NCBI GenBank assembly: GCA_041738505.1
Contig: JBGSPQ010000020.1
Location: forward strand, 1-44,482
Reading direction: 5' to 3'
Source: JBGSPQ01 sp041738505
GTDB lineage: Bacteria > Patescibacteriota > Gracilibacteria > UBA1369
DNA: 44,482 nt
The number at the start of each line of letters is the position of its first letter. Position 1 is the stretch's first letter. Both the position numbers and the translations under genes were made by a program. The notes under the pieces were generated by a model, which saw nothing but the letters and a program-made list of their open reading frames with translations, searched no databases and was not told where the DNA came from. Below are positions 17,093 through 25,784 of the stretch, in pieces.

Positions 17093-18385
17093 ATGACCAC
17101 CCTGGACAGCATTAGAAATTTTCTCCAATCGGGAAATTTTTTCGATTATATTTCCGATACTCCGAAAATCGGGGAAAAATATCTCCGCGAATATGCCAAA
17201 GTCTCCTCGCCCTCCAACAAAAGAAACCTTGTAATAAACAACTCCTGGGAATCCGTTAACTCTTTGGGCTCCAAAAGGAAAATCATCACGGTGGATTTGG
17301 GCGGCACCAACCTGAATATTTTTGATATTACCGTAACCGGCGCGAAAAAAATTAAAATCAACAAATCCCATTCCTGCGGATTCTATAAAGACAAAGTCTA
17401 TACCCCGAAAATACTTTTTGAAGACCTGCAAAAAGAACTGGATATTGTTTTAGCCACGCCGGCGGAAAGAAAATCGCTTAAAAACATTGTTTTTATCTTT
17501 AGTTACCCGATTGAACAATTGATTACCGAAGACGGTTGCATAGACGCCGTTTGCACCAAAATCGTCAAAGAGCACAAAAACGAAGGGATTGTGGGATCGC
17601 AAATTGGTACTGGTTTTCGCGACCATCTGCGCAAAAACGGCTATCCGGCAGTCTCGGTTGCCGTCACCAACGACACACCCATAAATCTGTTTTCCGCCAA
17701 AGCATATGAAATTCTTAGCGGTGAAAAACACGATTCAATCATAAATCTGATCGTCGGCACCGGATGCAACGTGGCCGCCGCCCATAAAGAAAACACGCGC
17801 CTACGCATTATCAACACCGAATTCGGCGATTTCCCCGGAGCGGACCTTTCCGTTTTTGACAAAGAATACGACAAAAAATCCACCAACAAAAATTCATACC
17901 TTAACGAAAAAATGATCTCCGGCGCCTATCAGCACGAAATTTTCAAAATCATCGTAAACGGATTGATAAAAGAAAAATTGATCAACAGTGAACTGATAAA
18001 AGGACTGGAACTGCCCATGTTGGATTCGGGCGGAGTGGAAAAACTGCTCAACGGAAGGCTCGCGGGCAAAACCAACTATGAACCGCTAAGATATATATGG
18101 AGAGAAATCGGCAGACGCGGCGGAACACTGTGCGGAATTTTCATGGCCTTACTGATGGTGGAACTGCACAAACAAAGCAAAAAACAGAAAACCAAAGCAC
18201 TGGTGATGCAGACCGGGAGTGTGGTTTCCAAACCGGGACAATTCCGCGAAACCCTGTTTGATACTATAGACAGGGAACTGAAAAGGCTGGGCTACGAGGG
18301 CAAAATCAGCTGGAGTTTTCAGGAACTGCCCAATCAGGCGGCCTACGGAGCGGTCGTTTTTGATAAGTTTTCCTCCCCCGCATAA
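17093..18385 (+). CDS. Eukaryotic-type hexokinase family protein
   Basis: Hexokinases phosphorylate glucose or related hexoses with ATP. The order of motifs matches the eukaryotic family (PF00349/PF03727), not the bacterial ROK or glucokinase family. ITVDLGGTNLNIF is the phosphate-1 loop. VFIFSYPIEQ corresponds to the sugar-binding FSFPCxQ. IGTGFRDHL, VAVTNDTPINLF (catalytic aspartate), NLIVGTGCNVAAAH, IINTEFGDFPG (sugar-binding glutamate), LNEKMISGAY and VMQTGSVVSKPGQFRETL (adenosine region) follow in that order. At 430 residues it is the size of a single hexokinase unit. All expected catalytic positions appear filled, so I expect it to be active. Substrate unknown. Confidence 0.85.
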   Translation: MTTLDSIRNFLQSGNFFDYISDTPKIGEKYLREYAKVSSPSNKRNLVINNSWESVNSLGSKRKIITVDLGGTNLNIFDITVTGAKKIKINKSHSCGFYKDKVYTPKILFEDLQKELDIVLATPAERKSLKNIVFIFSYPIEQLITEDGCIDAVCTKIVKEHKNEGIVGSQIGTGFRDHLRKNGYPAVSVAVTNDTPINLFSAKAYEILSGEKHDSIINLIVGTGCNVAAAHKENTRLRIINTEFGDFPGADLSVFDKEYDKKSTNKNSYLNEKMISGAYQHEIFKIIVNGLIKEKLINSELIKGLELPMLDSGGVEKLLNGRLAGKTNYEPLRYIWREIGRRGGTLCGIFMALLMVELHKQSKKQKTKALVMQTGSVVSKPGQFRETLFDTIDRELKRLGYEGKISWSFQELPNQAAYGAVVFDKFSSPA

Positions 18386-18407
18386 ATCGCCTTCCGTAAG
18401 TAAGAAT

Positions 18408-18436
18408 TTGGAGGCAAACCGCAATTCTGCTATTTT
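18408..18436 (+). promoter_or_regulatory. Candidate gltX promoter
   Basis: TTGGAG (18408-18413), a 17-bp spacer and TATTTT (18431-18436) sit in the 76-bp gap before gltX, giving a leader of about 20 nt. Confidence 0.45.
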
Positions 18437-18461
18437 GTGTGAGATTTAACCTGCAAAACAT

Positions 18462-20027
18462 ATGATACGCACAAGATTCGCGCCCTCCCCCACAGGATTT
18501 CTGCATGTGGGAGGCCTCCGCACCGCTTTATACAACTACCTGTACGCCCGCAAAAACGGTGGAACTTTCGTGCTTCGCATAGAAGACACCGACCAAAAAC
18601 GCTATGTGGAAGGCGCGGTTGATAGCCTGCTCAAAACCCTGCAACAAGTGGGGCTGGAATACGACGAAGGCCCGCACAAAGAAGGCAAATTCGGCCCGTA
18701 TGTACAATCGGAAAGAACGGAACTGTACCGCGAGCACGCCCAAAAACTGCTGGAGGAAGGAATGGCCTACCGCTGTTTCTGCACCGCCGAAAGACTGGAG
18801 CAAATGCGCGAAAAACAAACCGCCGCCAAACAGGCGCCCATGTACGACCGCGCCTGCATGAACCTTTCCGAACAGGAAATCGCGGATAAACTGAAAGCCG
18901 GCGAACCACATGTAATCAGGCAAAAAATCCCCCACGGCAGAAAACTGCAGTTTAAAGATCTGGTGCGGGGCGTCGTAAATTTCAACACCTCCACAATTGA
19001 TGATCAGGTTCTTATCAAGTCCGACAACTTTCCCACTTATCATCTGGCCAACGTGGTGGACGACCATATGATGGAAATCACCCATGTTATTCGCGGAGAA
19101 GAATGGCTTCCCTCCACGCCAAAACACATACTGCTATACGAATCATTCGGCTGGACACAGCCCGAATTCTCACACATTCCGCTTTTACTTAACAAAGACA
19201 AATCAAAACTTTCCAAGCGCCAGGGCGATGTGAGCGTGGAAAGTTATCTGGAAAAAGGATACATCAAAGAGGCCATCATCAACTTTATCGCGCTTCTGGG
19301 CTGGCATCCGGGCTCGGGCAACGAACAGGAAATGTTTTCTTTGGAGGATTTGATCCGCGAATTTTCTATTGAGAAAGTCCACAAAGCCGGCGCGATTTTC
19401 GATCTGGAAAAACTGGACTGGTTCAACTGGCGCTGGAAGAAAAAGATTTATCAAGAAAAACTTACCGCGCTGGCACACGCAACGGACCCCGAAGCCGAAA
19501 TCACCTACACCCAAAAAGGCGATCCCGTTTTCAAGTTCCATCAGCAAAACAACGAAAAGATTTTCACTCAAAAAAGAGCCGAATTGCTTTTGGAAATGTG
19601 CAAACAACACCTTACCTCCCAAACAGCACCGAATGAAAAAATATTATTGGTGATGGAAGATAAAATCATCAAAGACCCCGCTTCGTTTGAAGAAGAAACT
19701 CGTTTTTTCCACCAAATAAATGATTACGATCCCGCCCTTTTCATCAACGAAAAAATGAAAGTGGACACAGAAACGGCCAAACTGGCGCTTAAAGAAGGCC
19801 TCACCGCGCTTGAAGCCATGACGGTGGAAGAATGCGCTGACATGCAAACAATCCAGGAATCACTGTTAAAAGTGGTGGAAAAACTCGGCATCAAAAACGG
19901 CCAACTGCTCTGGCCCATGCGTGTCGCCCTCTCCGGCGAACAATACTCCCCCGGCGTCTTCGAATTAATCTGGGTGCTTGGCAAAGAGGAAAGCGTAAAA
20001 AGACTTAAGGCGGGTTTGATAAAATAG
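18462..20027 (+). CDS. gltX: Glutamyl-tRNA synthetase
   Basis: GltX charges tRNA-Glu (and in many bacteria tRNA-Gln) with glutamate. RTRFAPSPTGFLHVGGLRTA contains the class I HIGH-like signature (HVGG). FVLRIEDTDQKRY binds the substrate, and KSKLSKRQGDVSVE is the KMSKS-type loop. The C-terminal anticodon-binding region is full length, with 521 residues in all. The ATG at 18462 directly precedes IRTRFAPSPTG, leaving no room for another start. The sigma-factor promoter lies inside its 3' end. Confidence 0.96.
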   Translation: MIRTRFAPSPTGFLHVGGLRTALYNYLYARKNGGTFVLRIEDTDQKRYVEGAVDSLLKTLQQVGLEYDEGPHKEGKFGPYVQSERTELYREHAQKLLEEGMAYRCFCTAERLEQMREKQTAAKQAPMYDRACMNLSEQEIADKLKAGEPHVIRQKIPHGRKLQFKDLVRGVVNFNTSTIDDQVLIKSDNFPTYHLANVVDDHMMEITHVIRGEEWLPSTPKHILLYESFGWTQPEFSHIPLLLNKDKSKLSKRQGDVSVESYLEKGYIKEAIINFIALLGWHPGSGNEQEMFSLEDLIREFSIEKVHKAGAIFDLEKLDWFNWRWKKKIYQEKLTALAHATDPEAEITYTQKGDPVFKFHQQNNEKIFTQKRAELLLEMCKQHLTSQTAPNEKILLVMEDKIIKDPASFEEETRFFHQINDYDPALFINEKMKVDTETAKLALKEGLTALEAMTVEECADMQTIQESLLKVVEKLGIKNGQLLWPMRVALSGEQYSPGVFELIWVLGKEESVKRLKAGLIK

Positions 20028-20045
20028 ATGCAGTATTTTTATGAT
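20016..20045 (+). promoter_or_regulatory. Candidate promoter of the sigma/anti-sigma pair
   Basis: TTGATA (20016-20021), an 18-bp spacer and TATGAT (20040-20045) overlap the end of gltX. Just downstream, TAACTC (20056-20061) and GAGTTA (20069-20074) form an inverted repeat in the expected 5' leader, a possible operator or leader hairpin. The sigma-factor ATG is at 20091. Confidence 0.45.
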
Positions 20046-20090
20046 TTTAACATCTTAACTCATAGAGAGAGTTATTATTATTCCCAAATC

Positions 20091-20648
20091 ATGTTTGTTA
20101 AAAATATTATTGAACAAGCCAAACACGACCCCAAGGCCTTTTCTCTGCTATACGAAAAATACGTCACCCCGGTTTACCGCTACGTTGAGTTTCGCTGCAA
20201 TAACAGCGCCGACGCGGAAGACATCACCGGAACAATTTGGGAAACGGTATTAAAAAATATTGGCGGCCTAAAATCCGGCCATCCGGCCGTCTTTCAAGCC
20301 TGGCTCTACAGTATAACAAAAAATACACTTAACCTGCATTATCGGGATGGGAAAAAACGGCCGGAGGTTTTAGCTGACAATATGATTGACTCGTTGCCAT
20401 CCACAAACGATACCCCCCATCAGGCGTATGTAAAAAAATCAGAAAAACAACAGTTTAAAATACTTGTTAACTCACTCCCACCGCGTCAAAAAGAAATTAT
20501 TCGTATGCGCCATCTGCTGGATTTGCGCAACAAAGATATTGCAAAAATAATGGATATTGATCCCAAAACCGTGGCCGCCAATTATTGCCGCGCCCTTAAA
20601 TTCCTCCGAAAAACTTACAATCAATTAAATATCCAATCCAATGAATAA
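20091..20648 (+). CDS. RNA polymerase sigma-70 family factor (ECF-like)
   Basis: A 185-residue protein with only regions 2 and 4, as in extracytoplasmic-function sigma factors. Region 2 is AFSLLYEKYVTPVYRYVEFR through DAEDITGTIWETVL and FQAWLYSITKNTLNLHYR. Region 4 is LPPRQKEIIRMRHLLDLRNK followed by DIAKIMDIDPKTVAANYCRA. I chose ATG 20091 (MFVKNIIEQ) because the longer frame from 20028 would start before the predicted transcript start. It overlaps the next gene by 8 bases, the usual arrangement of a sigma factor with its anti-sigma factor. Confidence 0.85.
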   Translation: MFVKNIIEQAKHDPKAFSLLYEKYVTPVYRYVEFRCNNSADAEDITGTIWETVLKNIGGLKSGHPAVFQAWLYSITKNTLNLHYRDGKKRPEVLADNMIDSLPSTNDTPHQAYVKKSEKQQFKILVNSLPPRQKEIIRMRHLLDLRNKDIAKIMDIDPKTVAANYCRALKFLRKTYNQLNIQSNE

Positions 20649-22227
20649 AAAACAATTTCTGCGCAAACTCGAAAAAAACATCAGACAAGACCCCGATCCC
20701 CTCTTTATCAAAAAACTGAAAGAAAATCTGCAACAAAAAGCACCGGTTTTCCTGGAATCTCAGGGCTCGCCATCATACCAGCCTCAATGGAAAATCGCCT
20801 TTGCCGTGTTTTCATTTCTGGCGGTTACGGGGGGAATATTTGGAATATTGACCATTACAAGTTCACTGCAGAAAGACAAAGTACTTAACATTATCGACCG
20901 CGCCTATGCCGTCTATTATGAAGAAGCCAACACCGACGGAATCCTCCATCGGAAAATCCTCTATCAAGGCCCGAACCAATTCGGCATGGACTCATATATT
21001 ACCGAAAGCTGGTTATCACCGGATGAACAAAGTTTTTTAATCCTATACCGCAATCCCGAAGACGAAAGTATATTCGATGCATACATGTACAAAAAGGAGA
21101 ATGGGGGAAACGAAGATTATCTTTACGGAAACATCAACAAACTTCTGGAAATCCTGAAAAAAGATGATCCAAATATGTTGGACACTTGGGAATACGATTT
21201 TACGGGCGAGCTCATGAACGTATTTCCGCCCATGATTAATAATAACATCTCAAATAAAGACCTGGCCTCCCTGATTCTTGATCTGCAGATGGTTTCGGGA
21301 ATCGGAATGGGAAATATGATTAACGAAAAAAATGTTTTTTCATTTGATGTAACAAACATAATCAATGAAACGCCAAAAAAGCTTTTAACTATAACAATAG
21401 ACAAAAGCGACGGATCGGTAAAAACAGTCAACCCTTTAAGCGGATCCTCGTTAACACGGGATTACGAAAATACAATTCTGGCTGATTTGCTTGCGGATAT
21501 CAACACCAATCCCAATATCAACGAGATGCTTACGGATTATCGCACCGTCCACGAAGGTCAGTATCATTGTTTTGACCTTAAAGATACAGGGGATATGACT
21601 CTCAACACCGTCCTGCAGATTTCGGAGAATAATCCTTTGGTCTTTGAACTTTACGGTTCGGGAATGCCCAATGAAACTCCGGGAGAAGAAACCGAACTGC
21701 AAAATATGGAAAACAATCTCTATAACATCACTCAAGCCAAACTGCCACCGGAAGAAATTCTGGAAATTCTTGAAACATTAAAAACACAAAAGGAAGTTGA
21801 TTATAAAAGGGTAAATGACAATGACGAAATTTACGACGTCTTTACCTTGGATATAATGGGCCAAACCACAAGCTACTATTTTGACGCCGATTCCTATCGC
21901 TTGAGAAAAACACAAAATATCCCCTACGAAAAAGATCCCAATGTCACGATAACCGAAGTTTATCTGGAAACCGATCTGCTCCCTTTATCGGAAGAAGACA
22001 GCATTTTTAATCCCGAAAAATACGATTTATTCAAGGACCAAAAAATGATTTCCATCTGGGAACCGCTTCCCGGCATGGAACCGGGATGCTACAACGCGTC
22101 GGACAAAAAACTGACCGAAGCTGAACAAAGCGCTCTATTCAAACAGTTATCCCCCGATACTTTGGAACAGTATGATGAATTCAAAAAATCCATCTTTGAA
22201 AACACAATACCGGAAGCAGCAAACTAA
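20641..22227 (+). CDS. Membrane-anchored protein, probable anti-sigma factor with a large outer domain
   Basis: The first 45 residues are charged and cytoplasmic-looking (KKQFLRKLEKNIRQDPDPLF). One membrane helix follows at about residues 50-76 (WKIAFAVFSFLAVTGGIFGI). The remaining 450 residues would lie outside the membrane; they are acidic and beta-rich and show no motif I know. Topology and the 8-base overlap with the sigma gene indicate an anti-sigma factor that senses an envelope signal. No zinc-binding HxxxCxxC motif is seen in the inner domain. At 528 residues it is much larger than usual anti-sigma factors. Confidence 0.65.
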   Translation: MNKKQFLRKLEKNIRQDPDPLFIKKLKENLQQKAPVFLESQGSPSYQPQWKIAFAVFSFLAVTGGIFGILTITSSLQKDKVLNIIDRAYAVYYEEANTDGILHRKILYQGPNQFGMDSYITESWLSPDEQSFLILYRNPEDESIFDAYMYKKENGGNEDYLYGNINKLLEILKKDDPNMLDTWEYDFTGELMNVFPPMINNNISNKDLASLILDLQMVSGIGMGNMINEKNVFSFDVTNIINETPKKLLTITIDKSDGSVKTVNPLSGSSLTRDYENTILADLLADINTNPNINEMLTDYRTVHEGQYHCFDLKDTGDMTLNTVLQISENNPLVFELYGSGMPNETPGEETELQNMENNLYNITQAKLPPEEILEILETLKTQKEVDYKRVNDNDEIYDVFTLDIMGQTTSYYFDADSYRLRKTQNIPYEKDPNVTITEVYLETDLLPLSEEDSIFNPEKYDLFKDQKMISIWEPLPGMEPGCYNASDKKLTEAEQSALFKQLSPDTLEQYDEFKKSIFENTIPEAAN

Positions 22228-22229
22228 AT

Positions 22230-23552
22230 TTATTGACGTCTCGTCTTTCCTCTCACTCCTGCATAAGCCTTCTCCACCGCCACGGTCAGATATCTTCCGA
22301 ATCTTCCCATCAATATCACGATGATAAAGTAAACCGGCATCACCCCCCAGAATACCCATTCGTCGCCTTTGACGCCCAACGTCACAAACAGATACATCAG
22401 AATGTAGTTGAGAAAATAGTGGTGCCATAAATAAATCTCATAGGCGGACTCCCCCGTTTTTTGTAAAAATTTCCTTATTGAGCCGACATTCATCAGCCAG
22501 TTTGCCAATCCGTAAAAAAGAAAAAACAGACCGATCCCCAAAACCGCGTCGGAAAAAATCCAACCCCAACGGTACATCAACAAAACGTAACCGCTCAAAG
22601 AAACCGCGGCCCCAAGCCAAAAAAATCGAGCCTTTTTAAACGATTCCAGAATACTTTCATTATAAAAATACATCCACCCAAGCACCATTCCGAAAGCAAA
22701 TTCAAACATCCGCGGCAAAAAGAAACTGTACAGCCTGTAACTGTGCTCCGTAGGCAGATAAACACCCATCGGCACGCTATCCAAATAAAACGCCGCGAAG
22801 TAACGATACCCGAAAGTCACAAGCCCCACCGCCAGCAAAAACTTCCACACACCAACCTTCTTCAACAACCAAAACAGCACCGGAAACAACAAATACAACT
22901 GCAGAATCAAAACAATAAACCAGTAATCACCGCTGAACTTCTGCAAAAACTCAATATCAAAAAAGATAATCGGAACAATCAAAAGTTTCCCCAAATCCCA
23001 CAGATTAAAAAGCGGCCAGTCCGCGAACTGCGGAAACAACAAATTCCTGCCGTACCAAAACAAAATTCCGGCCAGAACCGAAATGTAAAAAGGAACAATA
23101 ATCCGCCTTAACCGCCTCCAGTTAAACAAAATCCAGCCGTACAAAAACTGCAGGGACGCCCGCGTCCTCCCCCTCCCGTTTTTTGTAACGCCCATCGCCG
23201 CGGACAGACTTCCCCCCTTGCCGAGCAGACTCAAAGTAAGCACAAAACCGCTCACCACCAAAAAAACATTCACCGTCGCGAAGCCGTACAGAAAAAACCA
23301 GCTGAACAGATTTTTAAAAAGCGCCAAAATCCAGCCCAAAACACCCCAAATCCCGCTAACCACGCCCGCCCCCTCAAAAATCCACATTCTGTTAAGATTG
23401 GCCATAAGCCCCTCCGGCACAATAAAATACGCCCCGCCAAACCACTCCATATAATAGTGGTACAAAAAAATCCGGATAATCAAAAGCGCGCGAATCACGT
23501 CCAGAATCGGAAGATAAATTTTACCGGTAGTTTTTTCCGCGGAATCGGACAT
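22230..23552 (-). CDS. Acyltransferase family 3 membrane protein (OafA/YrhL-like)
   Basis: These integral membrane enzymes O-acylate surface sugars. The N-terminal helix YLPILDVIRALLIIRIFLYH carries the family's R and H positions. About ten hydrophobic helices follow, ending with ESAYEIYLWHHYFLNYILM, the typical penultimate-helix region. I use ATG 23552 (MSDSAEKTTG); the frame extends to a GTG at 23588, which would add 12 residues. Its 3' end is 2 bases from that of the anti-sigma gene, with no clear terminator between. It fits the polysaccharide theme of the window. Confidence 0.8.
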   Translation of the reverse strand: MSDSAEKTTGKIYLPILDVIRALLIIRIFLYHYYMEWFGGAYFIVPEGLMANLNRMWIFEGAGVVSGIWGVLGWILALFKNLFSWFFLYGFATVNVFLVVSGFVLTLSLLGKGGSLSAAMGVTKNGRGRTRASLQFLYGWILFNWRRLRRIIVPFYISVLAGILFWYGRNLLFPQFADWPLFNLWDLGKLLIVPIIFFDIEFLQKFSGDYWFIVLILQLYLLFPVLFWLLKKVGVWKFLLAVGLVTFGYRYFAAFYLDSVPMGVYLPTEHSYRLYSFFLPRMFEFAFGMVLGWMYFYNESILESFKKARFFWLGAAVSLSGYVLLMYRWGWIFSDAVLGIGLFFLFYGLANWLMNVGSIRKFLQKTGESAYEIYLWHHYFLNYILMYLFVTLGVKGDEWVFWGVMPVYFIIVILMGRFGRYLTVAVEKAYAGVRGKTRRQ

Positions 23553-23646
23553 CAGTCTAAAAATAATTTTACATGATTCGTACCCCACCGTAAGCCCATC
23601 TTACCCCAAGAAGTCAAAGATGACAAAACCGCAAAAAAGTTCCTAC

Positions 23647-23675
23647 TTGAATTTATCCACCACAACAAGCATACT
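23647..23675 (+). promoter_or_regulatory. Candidate promoter of the HAD hydrolase gene
   Basis: TTGAAT (23647-23652), a 17-bp spacer and CATACT (23670-23675) precede the ATG at 23697, leaving a leader of about 15 nt. Confidence 0.4.
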
Positions 23676-23696
23676 GAAACCTCAAAAAACTCCCCC

Positions 23697-24407
23697 ATGA
23701 CCGCACTTTTTTTCGATCTGGACGACACCATCATCAGCCACGACGCGCCCGTCCGACCGGCATGGGAACAGACATATAAGCACTTTGCCCACAAACTCCA
23801 TCCATATTCAATGGAGGAAATCACCGAAAATATATATGAACTCGCAAAAAAATACTGGTCCAACCCCGAAAATCACAAAATTGGCAGACTGAATTTATTG
23901 GAGGCCCGCCTAACAATCGTGGGAGACGCGCTTAAAAGGGTGAAAATCAATGATACAAAACTAATAAATGACATATCGGTTTTCTTTGACCAACTGCGCG
24001 AAAAACTGATCACCCCCTTCCCGGATGCGATTGAAACCCTGCAGACATTCCGCGACCGCGGCATCCAAATGGCGCTCATCACCAACGGCGCGACGGAAGT
24101 GCAATACGCCAAAATAGAAAGATTTAACCTGCGTCCGTACTTTAAAGAAATCGTGGTGGAAGGCGAATTCGGCATCGGCAAGCCCCGCCCCGAAGGATTC
24201 CTCCACGCCCTAAAATCACTCAAAGCCACGCCCGAAGAAACCTGGATGATTGGTGACAGCCTGGAATTTGATATCGCCGGAGCCAAACCGCTTGGCATCC
24301 GCACCGCCTGGAACAACTGGTCGCGCAAACCCCTGCCGCAGACCGCCCCCGCAGTACCCGACATCGAAATCAATTCCATCAAAGAACTGCTGGAAATGGA
24401 ACTATAA
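23697..24407 (+). CDS. HAD-superfamily hydrolase, subfamily IA
   Basis: Motif I is ALFFDLDDTIISHD, with both aspartates at the N-terminus. A helical cap follows, then motif II MALITNGATEVQ, the lysine in GIGKPRPEGFLHAL (motif III) and motif IV WMIGDSLEFDIAGAKPLGIR. This is the arrangement of YjjG-type nucleotidases and N-acylneuraminate-9-phosphatase-like enzymes, which dephosphorylate nucleotides or sugar phosphates. The substrate cannot be told from sequence. It is intact at 236 residues, and lies at the boundary where accessory genes begin. Confidence 0.88.
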   Translation: MTALFFDLDDTIISHDAPVRPAWEQTYKHFAHKLHPYSMEEITENIYELAKKYWSNPENHKIGRLNLLEARLTIVGDALKRVKINDTKLINDISVFFDQLREKLITPFPDAIETLQTFRDRGIQMALITNGATEVQYAKIERFNLRPYFKEIVVEGEFGIGKPRPEGFLHALKSLKATPEETWMIGDSLEFDIAGAKPLGIRTAWNNWSRKPLPQTAPAVPDIEINSIKELLEMEL

Positions 24408-24474
24408 AAAATATTTACAAATCCGCTTACGTCCTTTATAAGTTCCGTAAACATATTTTTTTAAGCATACGGCA

Positions 24475-24723
24475 ATGGCTCTCCACAATCCCGAACCACA
24501 AGACCCTTCCGAAGAATTCCATGAAGACAGCACCGAATATATGATCCGCAGAGACAAACTTACACGGGAAGGATACTCACTTTCTTTCTCATATAGCTGC
24601 GAAATGGCGGCGGAACTTAGAGAACATCTGGAAGATACCAGGGAAAAACTGCGAAAAAACGGATACTTGGTGGTAACAGTAGCCTGCGACAAGCAGACCG
24701 CGCTTTATAGTAAACACGATTAA
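24475..24723 (+). CDS. Small hypothetical protein related to its downstream neighbour
   Basis: This 82-residue soluble protein is not recognised. It shares a pattern with the next gene: a helical segment ending RREKL-type residues plus GY, a strand, a central helix (MAAELREHLEDTREKLRKNGY) and a final strand ending with ALYSK. The neighbour ends the same pattern with KLYQR. It is separated from that gene by 11 bases and is probably co-transcribed. No Shine-Dalgarno sequence. Confidence 0.55.
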   Translation: MALHNPEPQDPSEEFHEDSTEYMIRRDKLTREGYSLSFSYSCEMAAELREHLEDTREKLRKNGYLVVTVACDKQTALYSKHD

Positions 24724-24734
24724 ACGGTTAACAC

Positions 24735-25121
24735 ATGAACACACCCGGCGACAAACAATTCCCCGAAACCCCCGCGGATAAAATCCACAAGGAAGAATAC
24801 GAAAACCGCGTAGTCTTTAATATTCGCGAACAAAGACTGGAGGAACTGGGCTACACCAGAGTACTTACGGTCGCATCATCATCAACGGGACAACCGTCAG
24901 CAACCGAAAAACAGATCGAAGAAGCCAGTGAAACGCTAATCCAACACGGTCGCGAAGTGGCAATCCTAACCTACGGAAAAATAACGAAACTCTACCAGCG
25001 CGCCCCCGGCTCCAGCCTGCCAACAGCCAAAGAAGATTTTGACTCCCCCGCCGGAGAAGACGCAGTAATTGCATATGCCGTCGCCTGCGTCCGCACCGGC
25101 ATGAAAAAAAATTTGAATTAA
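24735..25121 (+). CDS. Hypothetical protein, probable paralogue of the preceding gene
   Basis: This 128-residue soluble protein is not recognised. Residues 20-90 repeat the layout of the previous protein: RLEELGYTRVLTVASS, a helix (EKQIEEASETLIQHG), then REVAILTYGKITKLYQR. A further 35 residues form a low-complexity linker and a short C-terminal helix. The pattern of helix, GY strand, helix and strand ending in LY suggests a tandem duplication that has diverged. The stop codon is followed within ten bases by repeat copy A. Confidence 0.55.
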   Translation: MNTPGDKQFPETPADKIHKEEYENRVVFNIREQRLEELGYTRVLTVASSSTGQPSATEKQIEEASETLIQHGREVAILTYGKITKLYQRAPGSSLPTAKEDFDSPAGEDAVIAYAVACVRTGMKKNLN

Positions 25122-25130
25122 AGGAGGCCA

Positions 25131-25207
25131 AACAAGCCAAATAATATTTCAAATTCTGTTCCCGGGAACAGAATCATAGCCTTTTTGCAGCTTCAAAAAG
25201 CCGTTTA
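25131..25207. repeat. Composite palindromic repeat, copy A
   Basis: Type-1 left arm (ACAAGCCAAA, TTTCAA), then a perfect 22-nt palindrome at 25153-25174 with arms ATTCTGTTCCC and GGGAACAGAAT, then CATAGCCTTTTTGCAG. The reverse strand reads GCAAAAAGGCTATGA into the palindrome, as in copy D. It is followed by a G+C-rich tail up to about 25250. Confidence 0.8.
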
Positions 25208-25253
25208 GTATTTCTCCCCCCTGCCCGCCACCCGACCGGCGCGCAATTTCCCC

Positions 25254-25282
25254 TTGCATTATTTTTCATAATGTAATATATT
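25254..25282 (+). promoter_or_regulatory. Promoter of the membrane protein/XRE gene pair
   Basis: TTGCAT (25254-25259), a 17-bp spacer and TATATT (25277-25282) precede the gene at 25349, giving a leader of about 60 nt. TTACGTAACATATTTTTTAC lies in the leader. Confidence 0.5.
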
Positions 25283-25348
25283 TCTTACGTAACATATTTT
25301 TTACATCAGGGCGCGCCAAACCGACGCATCCCCCTAACCCCCCTTAAC

Positions 25349-25774
25349 ATGCTGGGAAAACCACATTGGTTCAAAAGAAGAAAATACGGCGGATGGGGCC
25401 TGTTCCCCGCCACCTGGCAGGGACTCGCCTACACTCTGGCTGTCTGCGCAATTGCAATCGCCATCCAGTTCCTGCCCCTGAACGAGCAAACCAAAATGAT
25501 CGTCAACATCCTCTTCGCGATAGTGCTTGTGGCGGACGTTCTGGATATCATGCGCCGAATCCCCATGGACGAGCGTGAACGCCTGCACGAAGCCGTCGCC
25601 GAAAGAAACTCGCTTTGGGTGATCATCACAACACTCGCGGCCGGTATCATCTTTCAGGCATATATGAGCTCCACCAGCCAATCCATGCAGGTGGATCCGG
25701 TAATCATCATCGCTCTTCTAGCCGGCGTCGCCGCCAAAGCCGCCACCAACATCTACTTGGACAGAAAAAACTAA
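25349..25774 (+). CDS. Four-helix membrane protein paired with an XRE regulator
   Basis: A 141-residue integral membrane protein. Helices are visible at WQGLAYTLAVCAIAIAIQFL, MIVNILFAIVLVADVLDIM, SLWVIITTLAAGIIFQAYM and DPVIIIALLAGVAAKAATN. Small membrane proteins of this kind (DUF2178-like) commonly precede a short XRE-family regulator, as here with a 10-base gap. The function of such pairs is not established. The N-terminal W/R-rich segment (KPHWFKRRKYGGWGLFP) is notable. No enzyme motif is seen. Confidence 0.65.
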   Translation: MLGKPHWFKRRKYGGWGLFPATWQGLAYTLAVCAIAIAIQFLPLNEQTKMIVNILFAIVLVADVLDIMRRIPMDERERLHEAVAERNSLWVIITTLAAGIIFQAYMSSTSQSMQVDPVIIIALLAGVAAKAATNIYLDRKN

Positions 25775-25784
25775 AACGCACCCC

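Noticed and set aside
24412..24474. AT-rich inverted repeat after the HAD gene as a terminator
   Set aside because: AAATATTTAC and GTAAACATATTT pair only with a bulge over a long loop; too weak to call.
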